DNA from: Myxococcales bacterium
GTDB taxonomy: Bacteria; Myxococcota; UBA727; GCA-2721815
Reading direction: 5' to 3'
Assembly: GCA_002721815.1 (NCBI GenBank)
Contig: PBLQ01000011.1
Location: 62,001-126,000, forward strand
Length of the DNA: 64,000 nt
In this document: positions 43,162-51,796 of the stretch, in pieces
How positions within the stretch are numbered: position 1 is the stretch's first letter
Layout of the letters: each line of letters begins with the position of its first letter
Notes under the pieces: generated by a model
Seen by the model: only the letters and a program-made list of their open reading frames with translations
What the model was told of the DNA's origin: nothing
Databases searched by the model: none
Made by a program: the position numbers and the translations under genes

Positions 43162-46100
43162 TTATTCGCCGTCAGACGCACTTTCGATGGCCACGCAAGT
43201 GGATTTCTGACCGGGGATACTGCATCCGGGCCCCGTCCATTCGGTGTAAGTGCAATCATAACCAGGCTCTTGTTGTTGACTGGAAGAGCATCCGTCACCA
43301 TCGATCACATTGCCATCGTCACAAGACTCATAGCCTGCGGTGATGTAATCGGTGCCACTGGCCACGGAACAAATCTGAGCCCCGCCTGGATTTAACACAT
43401 CGTTTTCACAACGCCAGCCACACTCGATAACGCATTCAGAGTTACAGCCGTCACCATTGTCGTCGTTCCCATCGTCACAGTCTTCACCATCTGCAACTTT
43501 ACCATCGCCACAGTAGGGGCAATAAACATAGCCGTATTCTTTTACCGACTCGGAGCCTAAAGCTGTGCTGGCGGCAGCTTCAATGGCGAAGTAAGTTCGC
43601 CCCTCATCACCTTCTTGGCAATCCAAAACGAAGTTATGAACAATATTCCTGGCACCAATATCTGTGGTGTATTCACACCAAGGTCGATGTCGGTTACGCC
43701 AGTGCCCGATTGAGCCGTAAAATCCGCAATAGTTGTCATCTAACGTGGTGGTTTCAGTCCCCGTTAGTTCGCCATTAATGGTGATGGGCCCCTCAGTGGT
43801 GACGGTCAGTGCGGAACTAAAACCGGGACTAAAACAGTTACCGTTAAAATCTTGAAGGTTAAAGGACAGTTGGAACTCACTCCCGTTGTCCAATCCTTCT
43901 TCTGACTCAGGAATGGTACAATCGTCCGCAATACCGTCGTAAAAAAGGTCTGTACGCTGATAAAGAGGCTCTGTTTCTCGGCAATAACTTTCGCGATCGT
44001 CTCCCAATGCACAATTCACCATTTTGCCAACATTGGACGCACCACAAGGCTCTCCGATGATGATTTCATATCCTGAGGTAAGCTCCAGCAGGTAGGTTTG
44101 CATAAAAATTTCTTTGTCACGGTCATATTGGCCGTTACCTTGCGAGCGAATGGTTTCGGACTCGTCAAAACTATAGCCGTAATCACCAGAGCCATCTTCG
44201 TCGAGAAATTGGTCACTGTGTCGAACCAAATCGTAAGGCGCCATTCGCTCAGCAGTTTGGAAACCACCGCTTTGTCCACTGAAAACATCGAAGCCACAGT
44301 TGTTATTTTTATCCAAGAAAGGCTCGGGCATATCAATGAAGGGTTCGTGGTCATCTTCATACTGGTCGTGCTTTTGGTTGTCATTTTCATCCACGAAGTC
44401 GAAAAGGCCGTTACCGTTAAGGTCAACAAAAGCCTCTTCGCCGCGAAAACTTGCCAACAGGGTGATCAAACCATCTTGGGGGCACGGAGTGGCTGCTGTA
44501 AAATCGAAACAACCGTAGGCCAGATTGCATTCATCACCATCGATAAAATCGATATCCTGTAAACCCGTCAAACACGCAATGGGCGCACCGCACGTCCGAT
44601 AGACTTCAAGGTAACTGTCCACCGCTTGTTTCACGATGTTATGACGTCCACACAATGGATTGTAGTAGGCCTCGCCAGAAATGTATTTGCCCGGGCAGTA
44701 GGGGTCTTGCTGTGGGGCGATGGTATTGATGGTAGGGTCATCCGACGCCAAAATAAGCGCTGATAAAGCCCCATGCGCGAATAAGGTTTCACCCCCCTGA
44801 ATGTGGTCCCATGTTTCGAGCAAAAGTTCCCAACACCCCTGTGAAGGGTCGACCACGTCGGGAGCGAGGGGGCAATAGTACTGATTCTGGTCGGTGGCAC
44901 ACAAACTAATGAGGTCGCACGGGGTGTAAGATGAGCCGTCAAAGCAATATTCAAAAAAGTTAAGAGCCTGACCGTTCTCACCCCCTGTGAGGGTGCCATT
45001 GTCGTATAATCTTGGGGTGGCGTCTTCTACTACTTCTCGAGAAGGAATGAGCGCCCCGTAACTCCAAGAATCCCCCTCGAAGGAATAAATACTGGCCACC
45101 GATGGGCCTGGTTCGCCAGTGGTAAAGGCGGCTGAAGCGGAGGACGTACCCGTGGCAGCCGGGGTGATGTTACCGCCCTCTGCACGGAACTGGACCAGGT
45201 TTGTGCCCGTTGAAATATCCGTGAAGCGGTCAGCCAAAGTGACCGTACAAGCTACGCTGTGGGAGCCCTCGTAGATTGAAGAGGCCGCATCGCAGAGAAA
45301 GTAAGAGTTGGCGAAGTTCGGAATGCCACCCGTGATGGCAATGGGCGCCGACTCCACTGTCACCGGACCGCCGTACAAGCCGTCTGGATCTGCCGTGGCC
45401 ACCACCGTGACGGGGCCTGATTGCGTTCCGGCAGAAAGAACCGCATTCACGATACCGCCAGAGTCAGAGAGAGAACGACTGGTCACAGACACGCCTGCGC
45501 CTGCGGTATCATTCACCCGAAAGTCCACTGGAACATCCGCCATGGAAGCCGAGAGGTCATCAAGGAGCATAAACGAGACCACGGAGGAAGTCGGCCGCGA
45601 TGAACCGCTGATCCCTAAGTTGGTGGGACTGGCAGATTGAAAAACGATGGACTGTAGAAAAGGTGCCCGTTGCACATCGATACGGATGGTTTCTTTCAAT
45701 TCTTGACCATCTAGAGTGGTTTCAACATACACCGTGGTCAGGGCTCGAATATCTGTGGCAGCCGCTGAAATGTTCACTGATGCCACCCCGTTTTCATTGG
45801 TATAAATCAGGGTCTCGGCGGCTTCAGCATCGGGACTGTTGGGTGTTCCAAAAAAGATTTTGCTTTGGTCTGAAATAGGAATGGAAAAATTCACCGGATG
45901 ACTCACCTGTGGAGAGGATCCAATGGAGACCTCCGCGGCGAGCACCACACTGGTTTGCTCATCGGCCTGAATGACATCAGGAGTGGTGGTCACGTTCATG
46001 ATCAACGAGCCAGGGGGACTAATGGTGACCGAGATGGTTTGCTGCAAAACCTCAAACCCTTGGCCTGGATCAAAAGAAGCCGCCAAGATCACTTCTTCAC

Positions 46101-47292
46101 TTATCACCTCACCCGCCTCCATGATTCCACCGGTGAGAATTAGCACCGCTTCTCCATTGTCATCTAAAATAAGTCGTTTGGAGTCCGTCTCACCCGTCAA
46201 AGATGCCGCGGAGTCTTCCCGCACCACGAGCGTAAAATCACTGGTACTGCTGGTGATGGTGAGGTTGATGGTCGCAAGTTCGGCGGCCTCACCATATAGG
46301 TCTCTGGCGCTAAAGTTGATGGAGGCGTTGGATTCACCGTCGCCAATAATGTGCGTGCGCGTGGTGTCCACATCTAGAGACGACTTCGGTGTAAAAGGTT
46401 TGATCATGACGTCCAGGTCTGCTCTTAAGCTTGCGCCGTACGCGTCCGTGCCACTCACCTGAATGGTTACTGTTTGCTCCAAACCTAACTGCGGGGAAAA
46501 GATAAAAAACTCAGCACGCCCCTCTTCACTCGTCACCGTTAAATCCAACGCTTCGGCCAACTCGGACCCATCTGCGGTGGCAGCGAGCACGGATGGGTCA
46601 TCGCCCGTGATTACGCTTCCCAAAGCCACTTCGCGAACGGTCGAGGTGGCATTCAAAGCGATGCTGCTTTGGCTAAAACGGAGTTGTTCTTCGGTAAAGT
46701 CACCATTTTCGAGAGAGAAGCCGAGTTCGTTCAGTGCCGCTTCGTCCAGATCATAAAACAAATCAACGGTGACCAAACACGATGAAATGCCATCGGCCAC
46801 CAAATCAGACTCACAAGCGCTTTTATCAAAAACGACCTTGCTCGAACCCGCCGGCTGAACACAAGTCACTGGAAAAATAGCGGTGGCCCCGTTTTTATTT
46901 TCAATTTGAATCATGACCTCTTCGGCCGAGCCGATTTTACATTGGAAATTAACCTTCATTTCCCCTGCCTGAGGCACGCCTACCAAAGTGGTAAATGTTT
47001 CGTCAGGTTGGGTGTTTTCATTGCCGGTGAGTTTTCCTTCGTTGATGCGGACAGTCACCGCACCAGAATCGTTCGACGTGGTACCGCTGGCTGGGTCTAA
47101 AATTTTACCCTTAATCACCAAAGTGGCAGTGCTCAAACCGTTGGATGGGATCTGAGTCAAAGACCCTTCATCGAGCGTGACTTCGATGGAATATTGTAAC
47201 GGTTGTTCTACTTCGGGTTCTTCACATTGGGCACCTAAAAGCATGCAAATCAGAACGCTGTAGATGGCCAGTGCCAAGGATTTTTTCTTCAT
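43162..47292 (-). CDS. Large secreted protein with Ig-like repeats, acidic calcium-type loops and DUF4215-like Cys-rich end
   Basis: From ATG 47292 (GGGAG six bases upstream) the 1376-residue protein starts with a signal (SVLICMLLGAQC; Cys23, with an unusual Gln at -1 for a lipobox). Several bacterial Ig-like domains follow over about residues 30-680 (VTLDEGSLTQIPSNGLSTAT, DVIQADEQTSVVLAAEV). A middle Cys-rich region has acidic EF-hand-like loops (DLNGNGLFDFVDENDN, DEDGSGDYG), and the C-terminus holds CDDGNDDNGDGCNSEC and CDDGNVIDGDGC, repeats of the DUF4215 type known in myxobacteria. It is likely surface-exposed and perhaps adhesive or structural. Ligand unknown. Confidence 0.85.
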   Translation of the reverse strand: MKKKSLALAIYSVLICMLLGAQCEEPEVEQPLQYSIEVTLDEGSLTQIPSNGLSTATLVIKGKILDPASGTTSNDSGAVTVRINEGKLTGNENTQPDETFTTLVGVPQAGEMKVNFQCKIGSAEEVMIQIENKNGATAIFPVTCVQPAGSSKVVFDKSACESDLVADGISSCLVTVDLFYDLDEAALNELGFSLENGDFTEEQLRFSQSSIALNATSTVREVALGSVITGDDPSVLAATADGSELAEALDLTVTSEEGRAEFFIFSPQLGLEQTVTIQVSGTDAYGASLRADLDVMIKPFTPKSSLDVDTTRTHIIGDGESNASINFSARDLYGEAAELATINLTITSSTSDFTLVVREDSAASLTGETDSKRLILDDNGEAVLILTGGIMEAGEVISEEVILAASFDPGQGFEVLQQTISVTISPPGSLIMNVTTTPDVIQADEQTSVVLAAEVSIGSSPQVSHPVNFSIPISDQSKIFFGTPNSPDAEAAETLIYTNENGVASVNISAAATDIRALTTVYVETTLDGQELKETIRIDVQRAPFLQSIVFQSASPTNLGISGSSRPTSSVVSFMLLDDLSASMADVPVDFRVNDTAGAGVSVTSRSLSDSGGIVNAVLSAGTQSGPVTVVATADPDGLYGGPVTVESAPIAITGGIPNFANSYFLCDAASSIYEGSHSVACTVTLADRFTDISTGTNLVQFRAEGGNITPAATGTSSASAAFTTGEPGPSVASIYSFEGDSWSYGALIPSREVVEDATPRLYDNGTLTGGENGQALNFFEYCFDGSSYTPCDLISLCATDQNQYYCPLAPDVVDPSQGCWELLLETWDHIQGGETLFAHGALSALILASDDPTINTIAPQQDPYCPGKYISGEAYYNPLCGRHNIVKQAVDSYLEVYRTCGAPIACLTGLQDIDFIDGDECNLAYGCFDFTAATPCPQDGLITLLASFRGEEAFVDLNGNGLFDFVDENDNQKHDQYEDDHEPFIDMPEPFLDKNNNCGFDVFSGQSGGFQTAERMAPYDLVRHSDQFLDEDGSGDYGYSFDESETIRSQGNGQYDRDKEIFMQTYLLELTSGYEIIIGEPCGASNVGKMVNCALGDDRESYCRETEPLYQRTDLFYDGIADDCTIPESEEGLDNGSEFQLSFNLQDFNGNCFSPGFSSALTVTTEGPITINGELTGTETTTLDDNYCGFYGSIGHWRNRHRPWCEYTTDIGARNIVHNFVLDCQEGDEGRTYFAIEAAASTALGSESVKEYGYVYCPYCGDGKVADGEDCDDGNDDNGDGCNSECVIECGWRCENDVLNPGGAQICSVASGTDYITAGYESCDDGNVIDGDGCSSSQQQEPGYDCTYTEWTGPGCSIPGQKSTCVAIESASDGE

Positions 47293-47696
47293 ACCAACTC
47301 CCAGGGGCATCACACCCCTCCCCTCAATCACTATCTGTTGGCCCTAAGGGCCCGTATATAAGATATGCCACAGATCCATCGGACCTGGCGGTGAAAGCGT
47401 TAAATAGAGAACTTTTCGGGGTTATAATATTTGCAACCCCCTGATTTCTCAACTTTTTGGCCATCTCTCTCCCGATGCCTCCGCCGGTTGACGGCCGACT
47501 TTGCCGCCCCCGAGCAGGGTCTGTTTTCTTCTTTAGGTTCATCGAACGACAAACAGAGAAACTAAAGGCCTCTTTTGCAGGTTGATTTTCTTAAATTATG
47601 CCCATTTTTTAGTGAGATGGGCGCTTTTGACCCCACTTGCATCACCGAAAAAGACTGCACATAGTTCCCCATCACTGTGAGGGATAGGTGAAACAA
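47293..47696. other. 404-base divergent gap between the large secreted protein and OPT genes
   Basis: No gene is supported. It contains the minus-strand promoter at 47424-47452 with a leader of about 125 bases. A GCCCAT/ATGGGC inverted repeat at 47600-47622 (11-base loop) lies about 75 bases above the OPT gene. No clear promoter for the OPT gene was found. Confidence 0.55.
47424..47452 (-). promoter_or_regulatory. Sigma70 promoter of the large secreted protein gene
   Basis: On the minus strand TTGAGA (47452-47447) and TATTAT (47429-47424) are exactly 17 bases apart; each matches the consensus at five of six positions. Transcription should start near 47417. Confidence 0.7.
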
Positions 47697-49490
47697 ATGG
47701 GTCAAGTTCAACCAAAGAAAGTGGCGGATGCCTTTACCGAGGAGTATCGGGAACTCACATTCGCAGCCGTGTTTTTGGGTATCCTCCAAGGGATCGTACT
47801 CAATCTGGCTTTTGTCTATGCGGCACTCAAACTCGGATTTTCCATCGGGGGCTCCACCGTGGCCTCCATCATGGGATACGCCCTGCTCAAAGGTGTTCTG
47901 AAAAAAGGCACCAGCATTGAGAACAATATCAATCAAACCATCGCATCAGGGATAAATACGGCCGGAACAGGCATTGTGTTCACCCTGCCCGCTTTATTCA
48001 TGCTCGATGCCAAATGGCGTGCGGAAGGTTTGCCCGGAATTGAATTCTCACCTTGGCCTTTGCTTGTTGGGGGTTTAGCCGGCGCCATTTTGGGGGTCGT
48101 CTTGATCATTCCCTTACGCAAACAAATGATCGACTTAGATCGTTTGCGTTTTCCCTCAGGCGTGGCAGTGACAACGATTATTCGTTCGGGTTCATCCGGA
48201 ATTGGTAAAGCAAAGTTGTTGGGCATTGGCTTTTTGATCAGTGCCATTTGGAAGCTCATCATGGTCTCGGGCGTTTTAGATAGGCCGGGCCTGTTAGAAC
48301 ACGAAGAACTCAATATTAGTTTCGGTATCATTCCCGATTATTTGTCTCCCGTACTCTACCTGTCATTGATGAACTTGGCAGCGGGACTTTTAGCAGGACG
48401 AGGCGGACTGCCCTTTTTTGCGGGTGGCGTCATTGCTTGGTGGGTGATTTCCCCCACTGCCGTCATGTCTGGCTGGATTCCCACAGATGTAGACACCGCT
48501 TCCATGTCGCAGTTCATCTACGGCAAAATGTTACGGCCATTAGGAATCGGCGCCCTGATTGGGGGTGCGCTCATGGGCGTGGTGGTGAGTTTTCCCGCTA
48601 TCAAAAGTGCGATTCGCTCTCTCGCGAATGCAGCCAAAACGGCCCAAGCGGGTGGCTCAAAAGTGGGCAGCGATGAAATGCCCTTATGGGTCCTGATTGC
48701 GGGAAGTGTCGCAGCCGTGGTTCTCTTTTTCGTGGCTTCATTGCTCACCCCAGGCGTGAGTGTGTTCCAAGCCGGTCTGTCGGCAGTGGTGGGCACCATT
48801 TGGCTGGGTTTGGCCGGGCTCATCGTTGCCCAAGCAACCGGTATGACAGACATTTCCCCCATGTCGGGCATGGCCCTCATCTCCGTTACCCTAATGATGT
48901 TTCTGTTGAACGGGAATATTGCCGGCGCCATGGTGGTGGGTATCGCCGTGTGTGTGGCCATTGGCCAGGGCGCAGACATGATGCAAGATTTGAAAACAGG
49001 CTTTATGCTCGGTGGTCGCCCCGTGAAACAACAGCTGGTCCAGTTTTGTGTCACTTGGATTGGCGCCGTTTTGGCCATGGTGGCCATCTACGTCCTTTGG
49101 AAAAACGGTCCTGGCGGACAAGGTGGCTTTGGTGAAGGATCTGCGCTGCCCGCACCTCAAGCAGGGGCGCTCATGGGCATTATCGATGCCGTCAAAAGTG
49201 GGAACGTCCCCATCGATAAATATGTGATGGGTGGTGCAGTGGGCGCGGTTTTGGGTGCTGCACCTATGGCTGGCCTGGGTGTCCTCATTGGACTGGCCAT
49301 GTATCTGCCCTTCTCCATCACATTGGGTTACGGGATTGGTTGTCTCACCCAAATGGGCCTACAAAAAAAATATGGCCATGCCTTTTGTGAACACAAACTG
49401 GTGCCGCTCGCTGCGGGGTTGATCGTGGGCGAAGCCCTCACGGGTATGGGTCATGCCGCTTTCGAAATTTTTCTATCTATGGGAGGCTAA
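47697..49490 (+). CDS. OPT-family oligopeptide/metal-chelate transporter
   Basis: The 597-residue inner-membrane protein has about 14-16 helices and the OPT-type signatures KLGFSIGGSTVASIMGYALL near the N-terminus, LRFPSGVAVTTIIRSG, and MTDISPMSGMALISV. OPT proteins import small peptides or metal chelates by proton symport; the substrate here is unknown. ATG 47697 is chosen; GTG 47688, three codons upstream, is equally possible because GAGGG lies before it. The small two-helix protein that follows after four bases may be an accessory subunit. Confidence 0.88.
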   Translation: MGQVQPKKVADAFTEEYRELTFAAVFLGILQGIVLNLAFVYAALKLGFSIGGSTVASIMGYALLKGVLKKGTSIENNINQTIASGINTAGTGIVFTLPALFMLDAKWRAEGLPGIEFSPWPLLVGGLAGAILGVVLIIPLRKQMIDLDRLRFPSGVAVTTIIRSGSSGIGKAKLLGIGFLISAIWKLIMVSGVLDRPGLLEHEELNISFGIIPDYLSPVLYLSLMNLAAGLLAGRGGLPFFAGGVIAWWVISPTAVMSGWIPTDVDTASMSQFIYGKMLRPLGIGALIGGALMGVVVSFPAIKSAIRSLANAAKTAQAGGSKVGSDEMPLWVLIAGSVAAVVLFFVASLLTPGVSVFQAGLSAVVGTIWLGLAGLIVAQATGMTDISPMSGMALISVTLMMFLLNGNIAGAMVVGIAVCVAIGQGADMMQDLKTGFMLGGRPVKQQLVQFCVTWIGAVLAMVAIYVLWKNGPGGQGGFGEGSALPAPQAGALMGIIDAVKSGNVPIDKYVMGGAVGAVLGAAPMAGLGVLIGLAMYLPFSITLGYGIGCLTQMGLQKKYGHAFCEHKLVPLAAGLIVGEALTGMGHAAFEIFLSMGG

Positions 49491-49494
49491 CTCG

Positions 49495-50046
49495 ATGAAT
49501 GTTTTAGGTCCTTTATTCTTTTTCGTCGGTGTTCTCATTGCCATCAGTGGCAGCGCCAAAATGCCAGCTGAGGGTGCCACCTACCCGGACACCACCGGCA
49601 TCTTCATCGCCGGTATGATTTTAGCCATCATCGGCACTGTTTTATGGCGCAAGACTGTGGCCATCAAAGCAAGCGCGGATTTGGACACCAGCAATGAAAC
49701 GGATGCCTTACAACTGCTCCGCGATCTCATCGCTCCCGCTCAGCATTTGAGGGCGGGCATTGGAGAACTGACACCAGAGGCCATCTGCGAGCAAGTCGAT
49801 CATTTGTTGGAAACTTACGTGTTACCTTTCGCTGATAACCGCCAACAGGTATTAAACCGAATGGGCATGAATGCCGGTGCAGAACTATTGGTCACTATGG
49901 CTTACGCCGAACGGATGCTCAATCGCACATGGTCCGCAGCTTCCGATGGCTATCCGCACGAAGCATTGGCGGTCTATCCTGATGCAGTCGATGCTTTTCA
50001 AGAAGCTGCAACCATGCTTCGTAAACACGACGGAGCTTCAATTTGA
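49495..50046 (+). CDS. Unknown small membrane protein encoded after the OPT transporter
   Basis: The ATG at 49495 follows GGGAGG by eight bases. The 183 residues have two N-terminal helices (VLGPLFFFVGVLIAISGSAKM and FIAGMILAIIGTVLWRK) and a soluble helical domain of about 120 residues (LLRDLIAPAQHLRAGIGEL, TMAYAERMLNRTWSAA). No family is recognised. Four bases separate it from the transporter gene, and its stop overlaps the TTG start of manA (TTGA), so it is part of the same message. An accessory role in transport is inferred. Confidence 0.7.
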   Translation: MNVLGPLFFFVGVLIAISGSAKMPAEGATYPDTTGIFIAGMILAIIGTVLWRKTVAIKASADLDTSNETDALQLLRDLIAPAQHLRAGIGELTPEAICEQVDHLLETYVLPFADNRQQVLNRMGMNAGAELLVTMAYAERMLNRTWSAASDGYPHEALAVYPDAVDAFQEAATMLRKHDGASI

Positions 50047-51053
50047 GTTTCGACTTTTCACAACTGCCAGACTTCTTAATGTGTCGTCCCAAAATGGTAG
50101 AAAAAGTTTGGGGCGGGCAAGCGCTCTTCGAACTCTATCAAAAAGGAGATGCTCACCAAAAATGGGGTGAATCGTGGGAAGTGGCTGACCTGCCTGAAGG
50201 CCAAAGCGAATTGGGCAGAGACCAACATTTCGCGCCCTTGCATGAATGGATTGAACATTTCGGTAAGGACTTGCTCGGCAATCAGCACCCTGGTTTCCCC
50301 CTTTTGCTCAAAATTATTCATGCCGCTGACGACCTAAGTATCCAAGTCCATCCCGGCCCTGATGATATTTCAGAAATTGAAAACGCCCACAGCAAAGATG
50401 AGTGCTGGTACATTTTACATGCCCATGACGATGCTTTCATATGGCACGGCCTCAAAGAAGCAGGTACCTCGCGTGATGTCCTTCAAAACGCCATTTCAGA
50501 TGGTAGCATTACCGACTATTTACGTCGCGTACCGGTATCTACAGGAGATGTGATTTCCATTCCGCCTGGAACCCCACACGCCATCTGTAAAAACATCGTT
50601 CTGCTAGAGGTTCAAGAGCCCTCAGACACCACCTTTCGGTTATGGGATTACAACCGACCGGGCTTAGATGGTAAACCCAGAGAACTCCACCAAGGTGCGG
50701 GCATTCAGGTAATGCAATGCCAAGCGCAACCGCCCACTATCGTCCAACCCGTGCAGCTCTCAGGCAAGAACCACAGCTTATTGTTACAGCGGCCCAGTTT
50801 CCGTCTAGAGAAAGTGGTATTTTCGGATTTGGCTCAAAAAGAAGTGCTTCACTTTCCAGCCAACCAATTCGTTCTCCTCACCTGTGCCTGCGGTGAGACT
50901 GAAGTCACGGCCGACAATACCGTAGAACCCCTCCGAGCCGGACAAACACTGCTCGTTCCAGCCGCCACCTCCTCCCTTTCGCTTCAAGCGAAAGAGCGCA
51001 CAGAACTTATTTTGAGCGGCTTAGGCCCAACCGAACTGGTTAAGCTGGGATAA
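50043..51053 (+). CDS. manA: Mannose-6-phosphate isomerase
   Basis: This zinc enzyme interconverts mannose 6-phosphate and fructose 6-phosphate, feeding GDP-mannose and surface glycans or mannose use. The 336 residues hold WGESWEVAD, the metal segment LSIQVHPG, KDECWYIL, and the cupin strand DVISIPPGTPHAI. The start is TTG at 50043, which shares TTGA with the stop of the upstream gene; the product then begins MSFDF. Size and motifs fit the shorter type I class found in many bacteria. Link with the GH2 enzyme elsewhere in the window is speculative. Confidence 0.92.
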   Translation: MSFDFSQLPDFLMCRPKMVEKVWGGQALFELYQKGDAHQKWGESWEVADLPEGQSELGRDQHFAPLHEWIEHFGKDLLGNQHPGFPLLLKIIHAADDLSIQVHPGPDDISEIENAHSKDECWYILHAHDDAFIWHGLKEAGTSRDVLQNAISDGSITDYLRRVPVSTGDVISIPPGTPHAICKNIVLLEVQEPSDTTFRLWDYNRPGLDGKPRELHQGAGIQVMQCQAQPPTIVQPVQLSGKNHSLLLQRPSFRLEKVVFSDLAQKEVLHFPANQFVLLTCACGETEVTADNTVEPLRAGQTLLVPAATSSLSLQAKERTELILSGLGPTELVKLG

Positions 51054-51062
51054 ATCAACCTC

Positions 51063-51788
51063 ATGACCGTCCCTTGGCTCTTCGACAACCAACCGCTCCC
51101 CCCGCCCAATACTGCAAACGAAGATGGGATTGTGGCTGTTGGCGGTGCACTCTCAGTGCCCCGACTTCGAGAAGCGTATGGCCAAGGGATTTTTCCTTGG
51201 CCACATGAAGATCTGCCCATGCTGTGGTTTTCCCCCGACCCGCGTTTTGTCATTCATTTAGACAGCCCAACGGCCCCAAAATCGCTACTCAAAAAACTAA
51301 AATCCACGACCCTGCACATTACCATGGACACCCAATTTGAGCGGGTGGTGAGACACTGTGCCAACGTTCCCCGGCCCGACCAGAACGGGACTTGGATTAC
51401 CCAGGATATTTTGGATGCCTATTTGGAACTTCACCAGGAGGGTATTGCCCACAGCGTAGAGGCCTGGGATGGCAACACGTTGGTAGGCGGTTTGTACGGT
51501 GTATCCTTAGGCGGGTGCTTTTTTGGAGAATCCATGTTTGCACTTCAGCCCGAAGCCTCCAAGATTGCCTTTGCCACCTTTATCTCTCAGTTGGGGGATT
51601 GGCAGTTTGATCTCATTGACTGCCAAATCCATACCGATCATTTAGCGAGGTTTGGTGGCGTGTTTATGCCCCGCTCCGATTATTGTGGCGCCATCAAAGA
51701 ATCACAAATTCACAACAGTACCCGAAAGGGCAAATGGGAAATGACCCTCACGCCCTTGGATGCTCACCGTTTCTTTAAAACACGATAA
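51063..51788 (+). CDS. aat: Leucyl/phenylalanyl-tRNA-protein transferase
   Basis: Aat adds Leu or Phe from charged tRNA to proteins with N-terminal Lys or Arg, turning them into substrates of ClpS-ClpAP. The 241 residues show GIVAVGGALSVPRLREAYGQGIFPW, LWFSPDPR, GTWITQDILDAYLELHQEG, GGLYGVSLGGCFFGESMF and the final FGGVFMPRSDY motif, all typical. It lies nine bases after manA and ends eight bases from the convergent clpA, bringing the N-degron factors side by side. Confidence 0.95.
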   Translation: MTVPWLFDNQPLPPPNTANEDGIVAVGGALSVPRLREAYGQGIFPWPHEDLPMLWFSPDPRFVIHLDSPTAPKSLLKKLKSTTLHITMDTQFERVVRHCANVPRPDQNGTWITQDILDAYLELHQEGIAHSVEAWDGNTLVGGLYGVSLGGCFFGESMFALQPEASKIAFATFISQLGDWQFDLIDCQIHTDHLARFGGVFMPRSDYCGAIKESQIHNSTRKGKWEMTLTPLDAHRFFKTR

Positions 51789-51796
51789 AGGATGAT

